Origin: an uncultured Oscillospiraceae bacterium
GTDB taxonomy: Bacteria > Bacillota > Clostridia > Oscillospirales > Oscillospiraceae
DNA length: 64,000 nucleotides
Reading direction: 5' to 3'
Assembly (NCBI GenBank): GCA_910587645.1
Contig: CAJUNA010000013.1
Coordinates: 62,001 to 126,000 of the forward strand
Shown here: positions 16,666 to 25,538 of the stretch, one piece after another
How positions within the stretch are numbered: position 1 is the first letter of the stretch
How the letters are laid out: each line of letters starts with the position of its first letter
Program-made: the position numbers and the translations under genes
Notes under the pieces: model-generated
What the model was told of the DNA's origin: nothing
Database searches by the model: none
Seen by the model: the letters and a program-made list of their open reading frames with translations, nothing else

Positions 16666-17358
16666 TCAGCTTTTCCCACGCTGCTTCCGCTGCACAGCAA
16701 AAATATTCTGCGTAATTTTCTCCTGGTCGTTCTCGTTCAGCTCCAGGAACCGGCAGCCATATTCAAAGCGGCCCTCTCCTCTGTCGATCACTCGAATGAC
16801 CTGGCAATACATAGCGGATACATCCCGATCCTCCAATAATTTTACTTTCAGCAAGAATTTATCGCCCTCCCCGTAGGAAGACTCCGATGAGATACACGCC
16901 CCGCCCACGCTGATGTTCAACAGCTTGCAGGGCCTTTCCCCTGCGTTCAGCCCGGTAAAGGTCGTTGCGGTAGCATCAATATTGGTATCCAGCCGGAAGA
17001 ATGCGCGGTCGTTCGAAACACGGACCAGCACCAGCTCCTCCACCCTCCACACATGCTTAGGCAAGGGGGAAATGGTTCCCTCCATATAAATGGCCTTCCG
17101 CTCACGGTCGTGGTAGCCCCGGATCTGGACGCGGACTGGCTCCGCATCCTCTTGCGGCTCCTCTGTTTCAGAATATTGATGCAGCTCAGCGGTAGTCCCA
17201 TGCAGGCACATCAGCTTCGCCACGAACAGCAGATCCCCGGCAAAGGTAGTGACTTCCACCCGCATCCCAGCGTAGATCTCCAGCCCATCCTCCTCGGGCG
17301 CCGCAGGCGGCGCTTTTTTATCCACGTCTTTTTTCCGGAACAATTCCAATAATCCCAC
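16666..17358 (-). CDS. PilZ domain protein (c-di-GMP effector, YcgR-like)
   Basis: 230 aa from a GTG with GGAGGT. Residues 25-110 resemble the YcgR-type N-terminal beta-barrel. Residues about 115-220 are a PilZ domain with both nucleotide-binding motifs intact: RAFFR at 118-122 (RxxxR) and NISVGG at 148-153 (D/NxSxxG). This strongly suggests c-di-GMP binding. In flagellated bacteria such proteins slow the motor. No flagellar gene lies in this window, but a soluble chemoreceptor does. It is monocistronic, with its own promoter and terminator. Confidence 0.88.
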   Translation of the reverse strand: MGLLELFRKKDVDKKAPPAAPEEDGLEIYAGMRVEVTTFAGDLLFVAKLMCLHGTTAELHQYSETEEPQEDAEPVRVQIRGYHDRERKAIYMEGTISPLPKHVWRVEELVLVRVSNDRAFFRLDTNIDATATTFTGLNAGERPCKLLNISVGGACISSESSYGEGDKFLLKVKLLEDRDVSAMYCQVIRVIDRGEGRFEYGCRFLELNENDQEKITQNIFAVQRKQRGKS

Positions 17359-17410
17359 GATAAACCTCCCATTCCCCGGTGCAGCCGGAGATACTAATTA
17401 TAATAGGATT

Positions 17411-17439
17411 ATTATAGTGCAAAATCCCGGTAATGGCAA
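17411..17439 (-). promoter_or_regulatory. Promoter of the PilZ gene
   Basis: On the minus strand TTGCCA (17434-17439), a 17-base spacer and a perfect TATAAT (17411-17416), about 50 bases before the start. Confidence 0.8.
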
Positions 17440-17483
17440 GGAGTTTTTTACTGGGGGAGCGCAGACGTTCTTCCCCGTCCAGC

Positions 17484-19484
17484 TTATGACAGATCCGCCA
17501 GATCCAGGAACTTATATCCCTCGTTGGCGATGTGCTCCTTGCGGCCCTGCAAATTGTCGCCCTCCAGCAGCTCAAACATGTAGCTGGTGGCTTCCGCGTC
17601 CGTGGGCATGACTTTGATGAGCCGCCGGGTCTCCGGGTTCATGGTGGTCAGCCACATCATGTCCGGGTCATTCTCGCCTAACCCCTTAGAACGGTCGATC
17701 TTATATTTTTTGCCTTCCAGCTTCCGGACGATTTCCCCCTTCTCCTTCTCGGAGTAAGCAAACCAGGTCTTATCCCCACAATTGATCTCAAAAAGGGGGG
17801 ACTCGGCGATATACACATACCCCTCCTCGATCAGCGTGGGGCAAAGCCGGTAGATCATAGTCAAGATCAGTGTGCGGATCTGATAGCCGTCCACATCCGC
17901 ATCGGTACAGATAACCACCTTGCTCCAGCGCAGGTTGTTCAGGTCGAAGCTGCTCAGATCCTTCACATGCTTGTTCTGGACCTCCACCCCACAGCCTAAA
18001 ACCTTCATCAGGTCGGTAATGATCTCGCTCTTGAAAATCCTGGCATAGTCGGCCTTCAGGCAGTTAAGGATTTTCCCCCGGACGGGCATGATCCCCTGGA
18101 ACTCCGCGTCCCGGCTGAGCTTAACGCTGCCCAGCGCCGAATCGCCCTCCACAATGTAAATCTCCCGGCGGCTCACATCCTTAGTCCGGCAGTCCACAAA
18201 CTTTTGCACCCGGTTTGCGATATCAATAGAACCAGAGAGCTTTTTTTTCACATTCAGCCGCGCTTTTTCCGCCTGTTCCCGGCTACGCTTGTTGATAAGC
18301 ACCTGTTCAGCGATTCGGGCGGCAGCGGCGGGATTTTCGATAAAGTAGATCTCCAGGCGGCTGCGCAAAAACTCCACCATCGCGTCCTGGACAAATTTGT
18401 TGGTGATGGCCTTTTTGGTTTGGTTTTCATAGCTGGTCTGGGTGGAAAAGTTGCTGCTGACCAGCACCAGGCAGTCCTCGATATCCGCCCAGGTGATTTT
18501 GCTTTCGCTCTTCTGATATTTGTTGTTCTGACGGATCCAGCCGTCGATAGCTCCCACAAAGGCAGATTTTGCGGCTTTTTCCGGGCTTCCGCCGTGTTCC
18601 AGCCAACTGGAGTTGTGATAATGTTCGATCACCGCCGTCTTATTGGAAAAACAGCAGGCAACGGACAGCTTGACCTTGTACTCGTCCTTGTCGGCCCGGT
18701 CCCGGCCCCGCTTCTCGGCTTCCCAGAAGACCGGTTCTGTCAAAGGCCCTTCCCCTGCCAGTTCCACCACGTAATCAGCGATCCCGTTTTCGTATAGGAA
18801 TTCCGTAGTCTCGAACTTCCCCGCCGCTGTCTCCACCCGGAGCCGGAAGGTAATCCCCGCGTTCACCACCGCCTGCCGCTTCATGACCCCGGCAAAATAT
18901 TCCGGAGGGATGTTGATGTCAGTAAAGACCTCCAAATCCGGAAGCCAGCGGGTCCGGGTACCGGTTTTCCGTCTGGACAGCGGGGTTTTCTCTAGTTCCC
19001 GGCCCTTTTCTCCGGTAATCTCGCCTTTTTTAAAATGGAGCTGGTACTCGAACCCGTCCCGCCAGACGGTCACATCCATGTAATCAGACGCATACTGGGT
19101 GGCACAGGAGCCAAGGCCGTTCAGCCCCAGGGAGAACTCATAGTTTTCCCCCTCGTTGTTCCCATACTTGCCGCCGGCGTAAAGCTCGCAGAACACCAGC
19201 TCCCAGTTCCAGCGGTGCTCCTTCTCATTCCAGTCTACAGGGCAGCCCCGGCCCTGATCCTCCACCTCCACGCTGTGATCCAGGTAGCGGGTCACAGTGA
19301 TCAGCTTGCCGTGGCCCTCCCGGGCTTCATCGATCGAGTTGGATAAGATCTCAAATACGGCATGCTCACAGCCTTCCAGCCCATCGGAGCCAAAGATCAC
19401 CCCCGGGCGTTTCCGCACCCGGTCAGCGCCTTTTAAGGCGCTGATGGAATCATTGCCGTAATTCTGCTTTTTTTCTCCTGCCAT
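17484..19484 (-). CDS. Type IIA DNA topoisomerase subunit B (GyrB/ParE-like), solitary and divergent
   Basis: 666 aa from ATG at 19484 with GGAGG. A frame start nine codons earlier overlaps the promoter spacer and was rejected. GHKL ATPase domain: EILSNSIDEA near residue 45, DQGRGCP near 75, GLNGLGS near 120. Transducer region follows, then the toprim domain with IVEGDSALGS and DADVDG. Usual GyrB has EGDSAGGSA, so the toprim motif is altered at one or two positions. No subunit A gene is adjacent, unlike most gyrBA or parEC pairs. It could be a ParE or a lineage-specific third paralogue. Confidence 0.8.
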   Translation of the reverse strand: MAGEKKQNYGNDSISALKGADRVRKRPGVIFGSDGLEGCEHAVFEILSNSIDEAREGHGKLITVTRYLDHSVEVEDQGRGCPVDWNEKEHRWNWELVFCELYAGGKYGNNEGENYEFSLGLNGLGSCATQYASDYMDVTVWRDGFEYQLHFKKGEITGEKGRELEKTPLSRRKTGTRTRWLPDLEVFTDINIPPEYFAGVMKRQAVVNAGITFRLRVETAAGKFETTEFLYENGIADYVVELAGEGPLTEPVFWEAEKRGRDRADKDEYKVKLSVACCFSNKTAVIEHYHNSSWLEHGGSPEKAAKSAFVGAIDGWIRQNNKYQKSESKITWADIEDCLVLVSSNFSTQTSYENQTKKAITNKFVQDAMVEFLRSRLEIYFIENPAAAARIAEQVLINKRSREQAEKARLNVKKKLSGSIDIANRVQKFVDCRTKDVSRREIYIVEGDSALGSVKLSRDAEFQGIMPVRGKILNCLKADYARIFKSEIITDLMKVLGCGVEVQNKHVKDLSSFDLNNLRWSKVVICTDADVDGYQIRTLILTMIYRLCPTLIEEGYVYIAESPLFEINCGDKTWFAYSEKEKGEIVRKLEGKKYKIDRSKGLGENDPDMMWLTTMNPETRRLIKVMPTDAEATSYMFELLEGDNLQGRKEHIANEGYKFLDLADLS

Positions 19485-19518
19485 GTAGTTCCTCCGAAGT
19501 GTAAATTGCATGTTGTTT

Positions 19519-19547
19519 AGTATATCAAAAAAATTGCCCTATGGCAA
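19519..19547 (-). promoter_or_regulatory. Promoter of the topoisomerase B gene
   Basis: On the minus strand TTGCCA (19542-19547), a 17-base spacer and TATACT (19519-19524), 35 bases before the chosen start codon. Confidence 0.75.
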
Positions 19548-19615
19548 GGGGTGTGAATGCCCGGAATAATCCCCCGCTCCTCCCAACTACCCTCGACTTT
19601 ACAGACAATATATGG

Positions 19616-19621
19616 TATACT
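19616..19621 (+). promoter_or_regulatory. Extended -10 element before the 63-aa gene
   Basis: TATACT preceded by TGG, an extended -10 form. The -35 position (TCGACT) is poor. It lies 75 bases upstream of the start codon of the small gene. Confidence 0.4.
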
Positions 19622-19696
19622 TTTCGCATCGCAGCGTAAAAAACCTCTCCCCCACCCGCGCAGGCCACGTCAATCACCGCCTGAAAGGAGCCGCCC

Positions 19697-19888
19697 ATGA
19701 CAGAACTGGAAAAATATCAAGCCTTCCACCAGCAGATACGCCAGAGGAAGGCTGAAATTCCCGCCGAACTAGAGAGCCTGCGGCAGGCAGGCAAAGAAAA
19801 AACCGTCAAATTCAAAGAATTGCTGGCGGAAAAGCTGACGGTGGAGATGATCCTCCTCCAGCTCCGGTATGCGGGGCTGGAGGAGTAA
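19697..19888 (+). CDS. Small charged helical protein, 63 aa, unknown function
   Basis: Start ATG at 19697 with AAAGGAG six bases upstream. The protein is almost entirely helical and charged with heptad-like leucines and alternating Glu/Lys/Arg, suggesting a short coiled coil. No cysteine and no membrane segment. It lies alone on the plus strand between two minus-strand genes, ending 21 bases before the end of convergent thrC. No function is known to me. Confidence 0.7.
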   Translation: MTELEKYQAFHQQIRQRKAEIPAELESLRQAGKEKTVKFKELLAEKLTVEMILLQLRYAGLEE

Positions 19889-19909
19889 CCTCCCCGCCTA
19901 AAATCCGCC

Positions 19910-21394
19910 TCACCCCAAAAATTCCAGTACCTTTGCCTCCATGTTCCCCCGCTCTGTCACGGCGGTGAACCTGGGGGCTTTTCCGGCTAGCGCCGCCAAA
20001 CGGGAAGGTGCTGCCACACCGGTAACGGACTGCATCTGGCCGATCCGCTCCACACTGCTGGCTGCGGGCGTCACACCGATGGCCTCCAATACGCTGTCAC
20101 AGAATTTGTACGGGCTGGCGGTGGATACAAAGACCGCGGGGGTTTTGTCCCCGGTTTCTTTCCGATAGTCCGTCAGGACCTTGGCCGCTACAGCGGTGTG
20201 CGGGTCGATCAAATAGCCATATTCATACAACATCTTGATGGAGGCGGAGGTCTCCTCCTCACTGCAAAATCCGCCGTAAAACACCTCTTGCAGCCGCTTT
20301 TTCATCCCCGGGGCGATTTCATACCGCCCGGTCAGGGCAAGCTGCTCCATATACTCCCGGACCAGCTCATCCTTGCCGCCACTTATGTCGAACAGCAGCC
20401 GCTCCAGGTTGCTGGAGATCAGGATGTCCATAGACGGTGACATGGTGGTATGGAAAGGCCGGTTCCGGTCATAGACCCCCGTACGGATGAAATCCGTCAG
20501 CACGTCATTGCGGTTGGACGCGCAGATCAGCTTCCCTACCGGCAGGCCCATCCGCTTGGCATAATAACAGGCCAGGATATTCCCGAAATTCCCGGTGGGC
20601 ACGCAGTAATTCACCGGCTGGCCCAGCTTGATCTCCTTGGCGTTGAGCAGATCGCAGTAGGCGGAAATATAGTACACCACCTGGGGCAGGATCCGCCCCC
20701 AGTTGATAGAGTTGGCCGAGGAAAGGAAGTACCCCCGCTCCGCCAGCTTGTCCCGCAGGGTTTCGTTGGAGAAAGCCGCCTTAACGCCGTCCTGGGCATC
20801 GTCAAAATTGCCCTTCACCGCGCAGACATCCACATTGCCCCCTTCCTGGGTAACCATTTGCAGCTTTTGGATCTCGCTGACGCCGTTTTCCGGGTAAAAC
20901 ACCTGGATTTTCGTCTGCTCCACATCCGCGAAGCCTTCCATTGCCGCCTTGCCCGTATCGCCGGAGGTAGCAACCAGCACACAGGCCGTCTTTTTCTCCC
21001 CGGTCATGCGCAGGCTGGCGGACAAGAGCTGCGGCAGTATTTGCAGGGCAATGTCCTTAAACGCGCTGGTAGGCCCGTGCCACAGCTCCAGGCACCAGGT
21101 CCGCTTATCCATTTGGCGCAGGGGGGCCACCTCGGGGTGGCCGAATTTTTCCGGGCCATAGGCGTTTTTGGTAAACAAATTCAATTCCTCCGGCCGGAAC
21201 TGTTCCAGATACTTCCCCATGATATACGCCGCCCGCTTGCGGTAAGGCATGCCGCACAGCGTCTCCACCTCTAAGGCGCTGAGACTGGGAAAGCTGACAG
21301 GCGTAAACAGCCCGCCATCCCGGCTCAGGCCCATTGTGATAGCCTGGGCGGCGCTTTTCCGAAGGTTTTTATCCCGTGTACTCAAATATTCCAT
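19910..21394 (-). CDS. thrC: Threonine synthase
   Basis: 494 aa from the ATG at 21394, eight bases after GGGAGG. The frame continues 80 codons upstream but that part overlaps yraN and reads like shadow sequence. It is the long (about 490 aa) threonine synthase class with N-terminal YLSTRDKN. HGPTSAFKD holds the PLP lysine at K113, and ATSGDTGKAA is the phosphate-binding loop. It converts O-phosphohomoserine to threonine. Last gene of the lepB operon, and no homoserine genes are nearby. Confidence 0.95.
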   Translation of the reverse strand: MEYLSTRDKNLRKSAAQAITMGLSRDGGLFTPVSFPSLSALEVETLCGMPYRKRAAYIMGKYLEQFRPEELNLFTKNAYGPEKFGHPEVAPLRQMDKRTWCLELWHGPTSAFKDIALQILPQLLSASLRMTGEKKTACVLVATSGDTGKAAMEGFADVEQTKIQVFYPENGVSEIQKLQMVTQEGGNVDVCAVKGNFDDAQDGVKAAFSNETLRDKLAERGYFLSSANSINWGRILPQVVYYISAYCDLLNAKEIKLGQPVNYCVPTGNFGNILACYYAKRMGLPVGKLICASNRNDVLTDFIRTGVYDRNRPFHTTMSPSMDILISSNLERLLFDISGGKDELVREYMEQLALTGRYEIAPGMKKRLQEVFYGGFCSEEETSASIKMLYEYGYLIDPHTAVAAKVLTDYRKETGDKTPAVFVSTASPYKFCDSVLEAIGVTPAASSVERIGQMQSVTGVAAPSRLAALAGKAPRFTAVTERGNMEAKVLEFLG

Positions 21395-21420
21395 TTGCAT
21401 TTCCTCCCGAACGCGCCCGG

Positions 21421-21780
21421 TCAGAACGCGCTGATAATGTAATTGATCTGCCTCCGTCCGCCCGGGCCGGCGGGATAGACCTCCGCCACATCGAACCGGC
21501 AGGGGCAGTCCTCCCCTGTCTGGGCCAGGTACCAGGCGGCCGCGTCCCGCAGCCGCCGCTGCTTGGCTGGCGTCACCGCCGCCCTGGGCGGCGCAATCGC
21601 CTGGGGCGACCGTGTCTTGACCTCCACAAAGCACAGAAGGCCCTCTGCCGTCCGGGCGATGAGGTCAATTTCCCCCCAGCGGCAGCGGTACTGCCGCGCC
21701 ACAATGGCGCAGCCCCGGCGTTCCAGCCATCCGGCAACAGCGGCCTCTCCCCAGTCGCCCCGTTTTTTCCGTTCATCCAC
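21421..21780 (-). CDS. YraN family (UPF0102) nuclease-fold protein
   Basis: 119 aa from a GTG that overlaps the end of rnhB by 8 bases. The restriction-endonuclease-like core is recognisable: GEAAVAGWLERRG, then EIDLIAR and FVEVKTRS, giving the D-x(n)-ExK pattern (catalytic Asp near 50, Glu-Val-Lys near 65). YraN proteins are widespread next to rnhB and usually called putative Holliday-junction resolvase-like, but their role is unproven. Confidence 0.88.
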   Translation of the reverse strand: MDERKKRGDWGEAAVAGWLERRGCAIVARQYRCRWGEIDLIARTAEGLLCFVEVKTRSPQAIAPPRAAVTPAKQRRLRDAAAWYLAQTGEDCPCRFDVAEVYPAGPGGRRQINYIISAF

Positions 21781-22408
21781 GCCCTGAAGCCTCCCATTTT
21801 TTCAGAAAACTTATCCGGTGGATGGGGCTTGGCCCGTATTGATCCAGCATGGCGTAGTGGAGCTTGGTGCCATATCCCTTGTGCTGCGCAAAGTGGTACT
21901 GGGGATATTTTTCCGCCATTTCCTCCATGTAACGGTCCCTGCTGACCTTGGCCAGGATGGATGCGGCGGCGATGCTTGCGCTGCGGCTGTCCCCTTTGAT
22001 GACAGTCTCATGGGGCGTGACGATGGAAAAATGCTTTCCCCGGTCCCGGCTGCCATCAACGAGGGCATAATCCGGCCGCACCGGCAGTGCGTCTATGGCA
22101 AGCTGCATGGCCTTTATGCGTGCGCTGAGGATGTCGGTAGCATCAATTTCCTCCGCCGTGACAAAAGCCACGGCCCAGGCCTCCGCCTGCGCCCGGATCT
22201 GGTCAAACAGCCCGTCCCGGCGCTTGGGCGTAACCTGCTTGGAGTCGTTAAGATAGGGCAGCTCCAGCCCCTCCGGCAAAATGACCGCCCCGGCGTAAAC
22301 CGGCCCCGCCAGGGGCCCCGCGCCCGCTTCATCGCAGCCGCAGACAACGCGGAAGCCCCGCCCATGGGCGGCCCGTTCCAGCTCCCATGCCGGCAGCGTC
22401 TTATCCAT
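21773..22408 (-). CDS. rnhB: Ribonuclease HII
   Basis: 211 aa. The catalytic motif is CDEAGAGPLAGPV with Asp26 and Glu27. YALVDGS and the later D near residue 130 complete the acidic cluster. In most RNase HII the loop reads DEAGRG. Here the Arg is Ala, a variant I believe recurs in related Clostridia. The enzyme cleaves RNA in RNA-DNA hybrids and at single ribonucleotides. Overlaps both neighbours by 8 bases, in the usual rbgA-rnhB-yraN order. Confidence 0.92.
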   Translation of the reverse strand: MDKTLPAWELERAAHGRGFRVVCGCDEAGAGPLAGPVYAGAVILPEGLELPYLNDSKQVTPKRRDGLFDQIRAQAEAWAVAFVTAEEIDATDILSARIKAMQLAIDALPVRPDYALVDGSRDRGKHFSIVTPHETVIKGDSRSASIAAASILAKVSRDRYMEEMAEKYPQYHFAQHKGYGTKLHYAMLDQYGPSPIHRISFLKKWEASGRG

Positions 22409-23285
22409 GGCGCCCCTCCCAATCCTCGGGCAGCTCCAAGGTGAACCGGCCCAGCTTTCCGCCCCGGAACTCGTCTAGGAGGATGCGCGCCATGCGCCCG
22501 GTGTCAATCTCTCCGCCGCGAAGCATAAATCCCCGCTTCCGTCCCGCTTTTTCCAGCAGGGCGTAGCCGGACGCGTCCTTGTCCACTTCCATCTTGTACC
22601 GTTCCAGCAAGGCCTGGGGGTAATGGGCGCCCAGGTAGGCCATCAGCCTGCAAGCCAGCTCCTCCAAATCCATAATCTCGTCCTTGACCGCGCCGGTGCA
22701 GGCCAGCCGGAATCCCACCTCAGGATCCTCAAATTTAGGCCACAGCATCCCCGGCGTGTCCAAAAGCTCCAAACTTTGATCCACCGGAACCCACTGCTTG
22801 GTACGGGTGACGCCGGGGCGGTCCTCGGCCTTGGCGGTCTTACGCCGGGCGGCCTGGTTGATAAACGTGGATTTTCCCACATTAGGAATGCCCAGAATCA
22901 TCACCCGCAGCATCCGGCCGGCCTGCCCCTTTTCCGCGTAAGCGGCCAGCTTGTCCGCCAGCAGCGTCCGCACAGCAGCGGGGAACTGCCGGGTTCCCTG
23001 TCCCTGCTTGGCGTTGGCCTCCAGCACGGCGAAGCCCCGGCCCCGGAAATAGGCAGCCCATTGCTTCGTTGCGTCCGGATCCGCCAGATCCACCCGGTTG
23101 AGGACAATCAGCCGGGGCTTTTCCCTGGTCAGCTCCTCCACATCCGGATTCCGGCTGGACAAGGGGACCCTGGCGTCTAAAATTTCACATACCGCGTCCA
23201 TATGCTTGAGCTGATCCGCGATCATCCGCCGGGTCTTGGTCATATGGCCAGGATACCATTGGATGTTCATAGCACTGTTTTCCAT
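22401..23285 (-). CDS. rbgA: Ribosome biogenesis GTPase YlqF/RbgA
   Basis: 294 aa. Circularly permuted GTPase: G4 (NRVD, residues 63-66) precedes G1 (GIPNVGKST, 132-140) and G3 (DTPG near 175). The N-terminal IQWYPGHMTK is characteristic, as is the C-terminal helical domain. It acts in late 50S subunit assembly, helping incorporate L16 among other proteins. Start chosen at the ATG with GGGGGG. Separated from lepB by 11 bases. Confidence 0.95.
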   Translation of the reverse strand: MENSAMNIQWYPGHMTKTRRMIADQLKHMDAVCEILDARVPLSSRNPDVEELTREKPRLIVLNRVDLADPDATKQWAAYFRGRGFAVLEANAKQGQGTRQFPAAVRTLLADKLAAYAEKGQAGRMLRVMILGIPNVGKSTFINQAARRKTAKAEDRPGVTRTKQWVPVDQSLELLDTPGMLWPKFEDPEVGFRLACTGAVKDEIMDLEELACRLMAYLGAHYPQALLERYKMEVDKDASGYALLEKAGRKRGFMLRGGEIDTGRMARILLDEFRGGKLGRFTLELPEDWEGRHG

Positions 23286-23296
23286 TGTGCCCCCCG

Positions 23297-23914
23297 TCAG
23301 CGGAGCAAGCCCAGGCGGCCCCAGTCAGCTTTGTCTATCTCCGGTGTCTTGCCGGGGATCAGCAGCAGCAGGGCCTTGCCTTGCAGGTAGCCCTCCTTTA
23401 CCGGCCCGAGACGGCTGTCCCGGCTGTCGCTGCTATGGTTGCGGTTGTCGCCCATGACAAACACCTCATCCTCCGCCAGCGTAATGGGGTACTGCAATCC
23501 CGTGGCGCTCCAGGTCGGCTCCTTGGCATAAGGCTCGTCCAGGGCTTCGCCGTCCACATAGACGATCCCCTCCCCAAAGTCAATATCCACCGTCTGCCCC
23601 CCCACAGCGATAATACGCTTAACCAGGGTCTCATTGAGGGGGGATTCGGCGTTGTAATCATTGATGACCACCACGTCCCCGGCCTTAAAGTCGCAGAACA
23701 TGGCGTTGAGCACCAGAAGCTCATCCCCGGTATAGAGGGTGTCCTGCATAGAGGGGCCATTGACGCTGATAAGCCGTACCCCAAACGTAAACAGCAGCAC
23801 AACGCCCACCACCGCAGTCACCAAAGCCTGGGCCCAGCAGTAGAGCAGGCTTTCCAGCGTCTCCGGCTCCTTTTGCTTCCTGGACGCCGCAGAGCTCTTC
23901 ATTTCTTCAGCCAT
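23297..23914 (-). CDS. lepB: Signal peptidase I
   Basis: 205 aa from the ATG at 23914 with AAAGGAG. One membrane anchor near residues 28-45 is followed by NGPSMQDTL with catalytic Ser55, and LVKRIIAVGG with general-base Lys99. GDNRNHSSDSR is the conserved box E. It removes signal peptides from exported proteins at the outer face of the membrane. It heads the lepB-rbgA-rnhB-yraN-thrC operon. Confidence 0.95.
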   Translation of the reverse strand: MAEEMKSSAASRKQKEPETLESLLYCWAQALVTAVVGVVLLFTFGVRLISVNGPSMQDTLYTGDELLVLNAMFCDFKAGDVVVINDYNAESPLNETLVKRIIAVGGQTVDIDFGEGIVYVDGEALDEPYAKEPTWSATGLQYPITLAEDEVFVMGDNRNHSSDSRDSRLGPVKEGYLQGKALLLLIPGKTPEIDKADWGRLGLLR

Positions 23915-23965
23915 GGCAGTTTTCTCCTTTGTATTGAATCGTTGCCGTTTCATCTTTGCGGGTAT

Positions 23966-23994
23966 AGCATAGCACAATTTTTTATAAATTACAA
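23966..23994 (-). promoter_or_regulatory. Promoter of the lepB operon
   Basis: On the minus strand TTGTAA (23989-23994), 17-base spacer, TATGCT (23966-23971), about 50 bases before lepB. Confidence 0.6.
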
Positions 23995-24041
23995 CAAATT
24001 AGTTTGCCGCACTTAAAATACCTGCCCCAGCAAATAGTTAA

Positions 24042-24068
24042 AGGGCGCGGAACTAGGTTCCGCGCCCT
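24042..24068 (-). terminator. Terminator of the glycine cleavage operon
   Basis: A stem of 11-12 bp with a 3-base loop (GGGCGCGGAAC/GTTCCGCGCCC), followed on the minus strand by TTTAACTATTT, about 40 bases after gcvPB. Confidence 0.6.
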
Positions 24069-24109
24069 CTCAGCCGATTAAAATATCATCCCATCACAGC
24101 GCCGGCCGC

Positions 24110-25537
24110 TCACTCCTCCGTATACCGCAGCACCGGGTTCCTGGCCGCGCCGACCTCGTCAAGGCGGCGGACCGGGGTCTTCGTGGGGGCGTTGTGGAGG
24201 ACGTCCGGATCGTTATGGGCCACATCCCACAGGTGCAGGAACACGCCGCAGACCTCGTCCATGGTCTCCTGGCTCTCCGTCTCCGTCGGCTCGATCATCA
24301 GCGCCTCATGGACGATCAGGGGGAAGTACATCGTTGGCGGGTGGATACCGTGATCCAGCAGCCCCTTTGCGATATCCATGGCGGAGCAGCCGGTGGCGTC
24401 CTTCAAATCCTGTAGCGTCATCACGAACTCGTGCATGCACGGCCCCGCATATGCCATGGTATACTTCTCTGACAGCAGCTTCCGCATATAGTTGGCGTTA
24501 AGCACCGCGTTCTTCGCTGCCTCAGGGATCCCCTCACGCCCCAGCGTGAGCACATACGCCAGTGCGCGGACCACCACCAGGAAGTTGCCATAAAAATCCT
24601 TCATCCGGCCAATGGAGTGCTCAGGCTTAGTGAAATGATATCCTTCGCAGTCCTTCACCACCACAGGCCCGGGAAGATACTGCCGCAGGAATTCCTTGCA
24701 GCCCACCGCACCGGAGCCGGGGCCGCCGCCGCCATGGGGCGTAGAGAAGGTTTTGTGCAGATTAAGATGGATCACATCAAACCCCATATCCCCAGGCCGG
24801 ACTACGCCCATGACCGCGTTCAGATTTGCGCCGTCATAGTAGCACAGGCCTCCCGCTTCATGGACAATGCGGGTAATTTCCAAAATATTCTTATCAAAAA
24901 TACCCACTGTATTAGGATTCGTCAGCATCAGCCCTGCGGTATCAGGCCCCACGGCGGCGCGGAGGGCATCCACATCCACGCACCCGTCCTCACCCGAGGG
25001 AATATTCACCACCGAGAACCCCGCCATCACGGCGGAAGCCGGGTTTGTGCCGTGGGCGGAATCAGGAACGATAATCTTCGTCCGCGCCGGGCCGTCCCGG
25101 TGGGCGTGGTACGCCTTGATCAGCAGCAGCCCGGTAAATTCCCCGTGGGCCCCGGCAGCGGGCTGGAAGGTCATGCCGTCCATGCCGGTGATCTCGCACA
25201 GCAGCTTTTCCGATTCGTGCAGAACCTCCAAACAGCCCTGAACCGTCTCCTCGGGCTGGAGGGGATGGATCTGGGCAAAGCCGGGCAGCGCGGCCATCTC
25301 CTCATTAATCTTGGGGTTGTACTTCATGGTGCAGGACCCCAAAGGATAAAACCCATCGTTGACGCCGTGGACCCGTTTAGCCAAAGCGGAGTAATGGCGC
25401 GTCAGCTCCGTCTCCGAGACATGGGGCAGGTCCAGCGGCTCCGTGCGGGGATTGGCCAGGGTGACTTCCGGCACATCGCAGGGGGGCATCAGGGTCAAGT
25501 GCTGGCCGGGCGCGCCTTTTTCAAAAATCAATTTCAT
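24110..25537 (-). CDS. gcvPB: Glycine dehydrogenase (decarboxylating) subunit 2
   Basis: 475 aa, the C-terminal half of P-protein as a separate subunit. The PLP lysine lies in HLNLHKTFSTPHGGGGPG at roughly residue 265. LGSCTMKYNPK near residue 68 is typical of the family. With GcvPA it decarboxylates glycine and passes the methylamine group to the lipoyl arm of GcvH. It starts 1 base after the gcvPA stop region, with GGAGGTG as the ribosome site, so the two subunits are made together. Confidence 0.97.
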   Translation of the reverse strand: MKLIFEKGAPGQHLTLMPPCDVPEVTLANPRTEPLDLPHVSETELTRHYSALAKRVHGVNDGFYPLGSCTMKYNPKINEEMAALPGFAQIHPLQPEETVQGCLEVLHESEKLLCEITGMDGMTFQPAAGAHGEFTGLLLIKAYHAHRDGPARTKIIVPDSAHGTNPASAVMAGFSVVNIPSGEDGCVDVDALRAAVGPDTAGLMLTNPNTVGIFDKNILEITRIVHEAGGLCYYDGANLNAVMGVVRPGDMGFDVIHLNLHKTFSTPHGGGGPGSGAVGCKEFLRQYLPGPVVVKDCEGYHFTKPEHSIGRMKDFYGNFLVVVRALAYVLTLGREGIPEAAKNAVLNANYMRKLLSEKYTMAYAGPCMHEFVMTLQDLKDATGCSAMDIAKGLLDHGIHPPTMYFPLIVHEALMIEPTETESQETMDEVCGVFLHLWDVAHNDPDVLHNAPTKTPVRRLDEVGAARNPVLRYTEE

Positions 25538-25538
25538 C

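Noticed and set aside
21395..21634. 80-codon N-terminal extension of threonine synthase
   Set aside because: Overlaps yraN in another frame, is Gly/Ala/Pro-rich shadow sequence, and a strong ribosome site marks the ATG at 21394.
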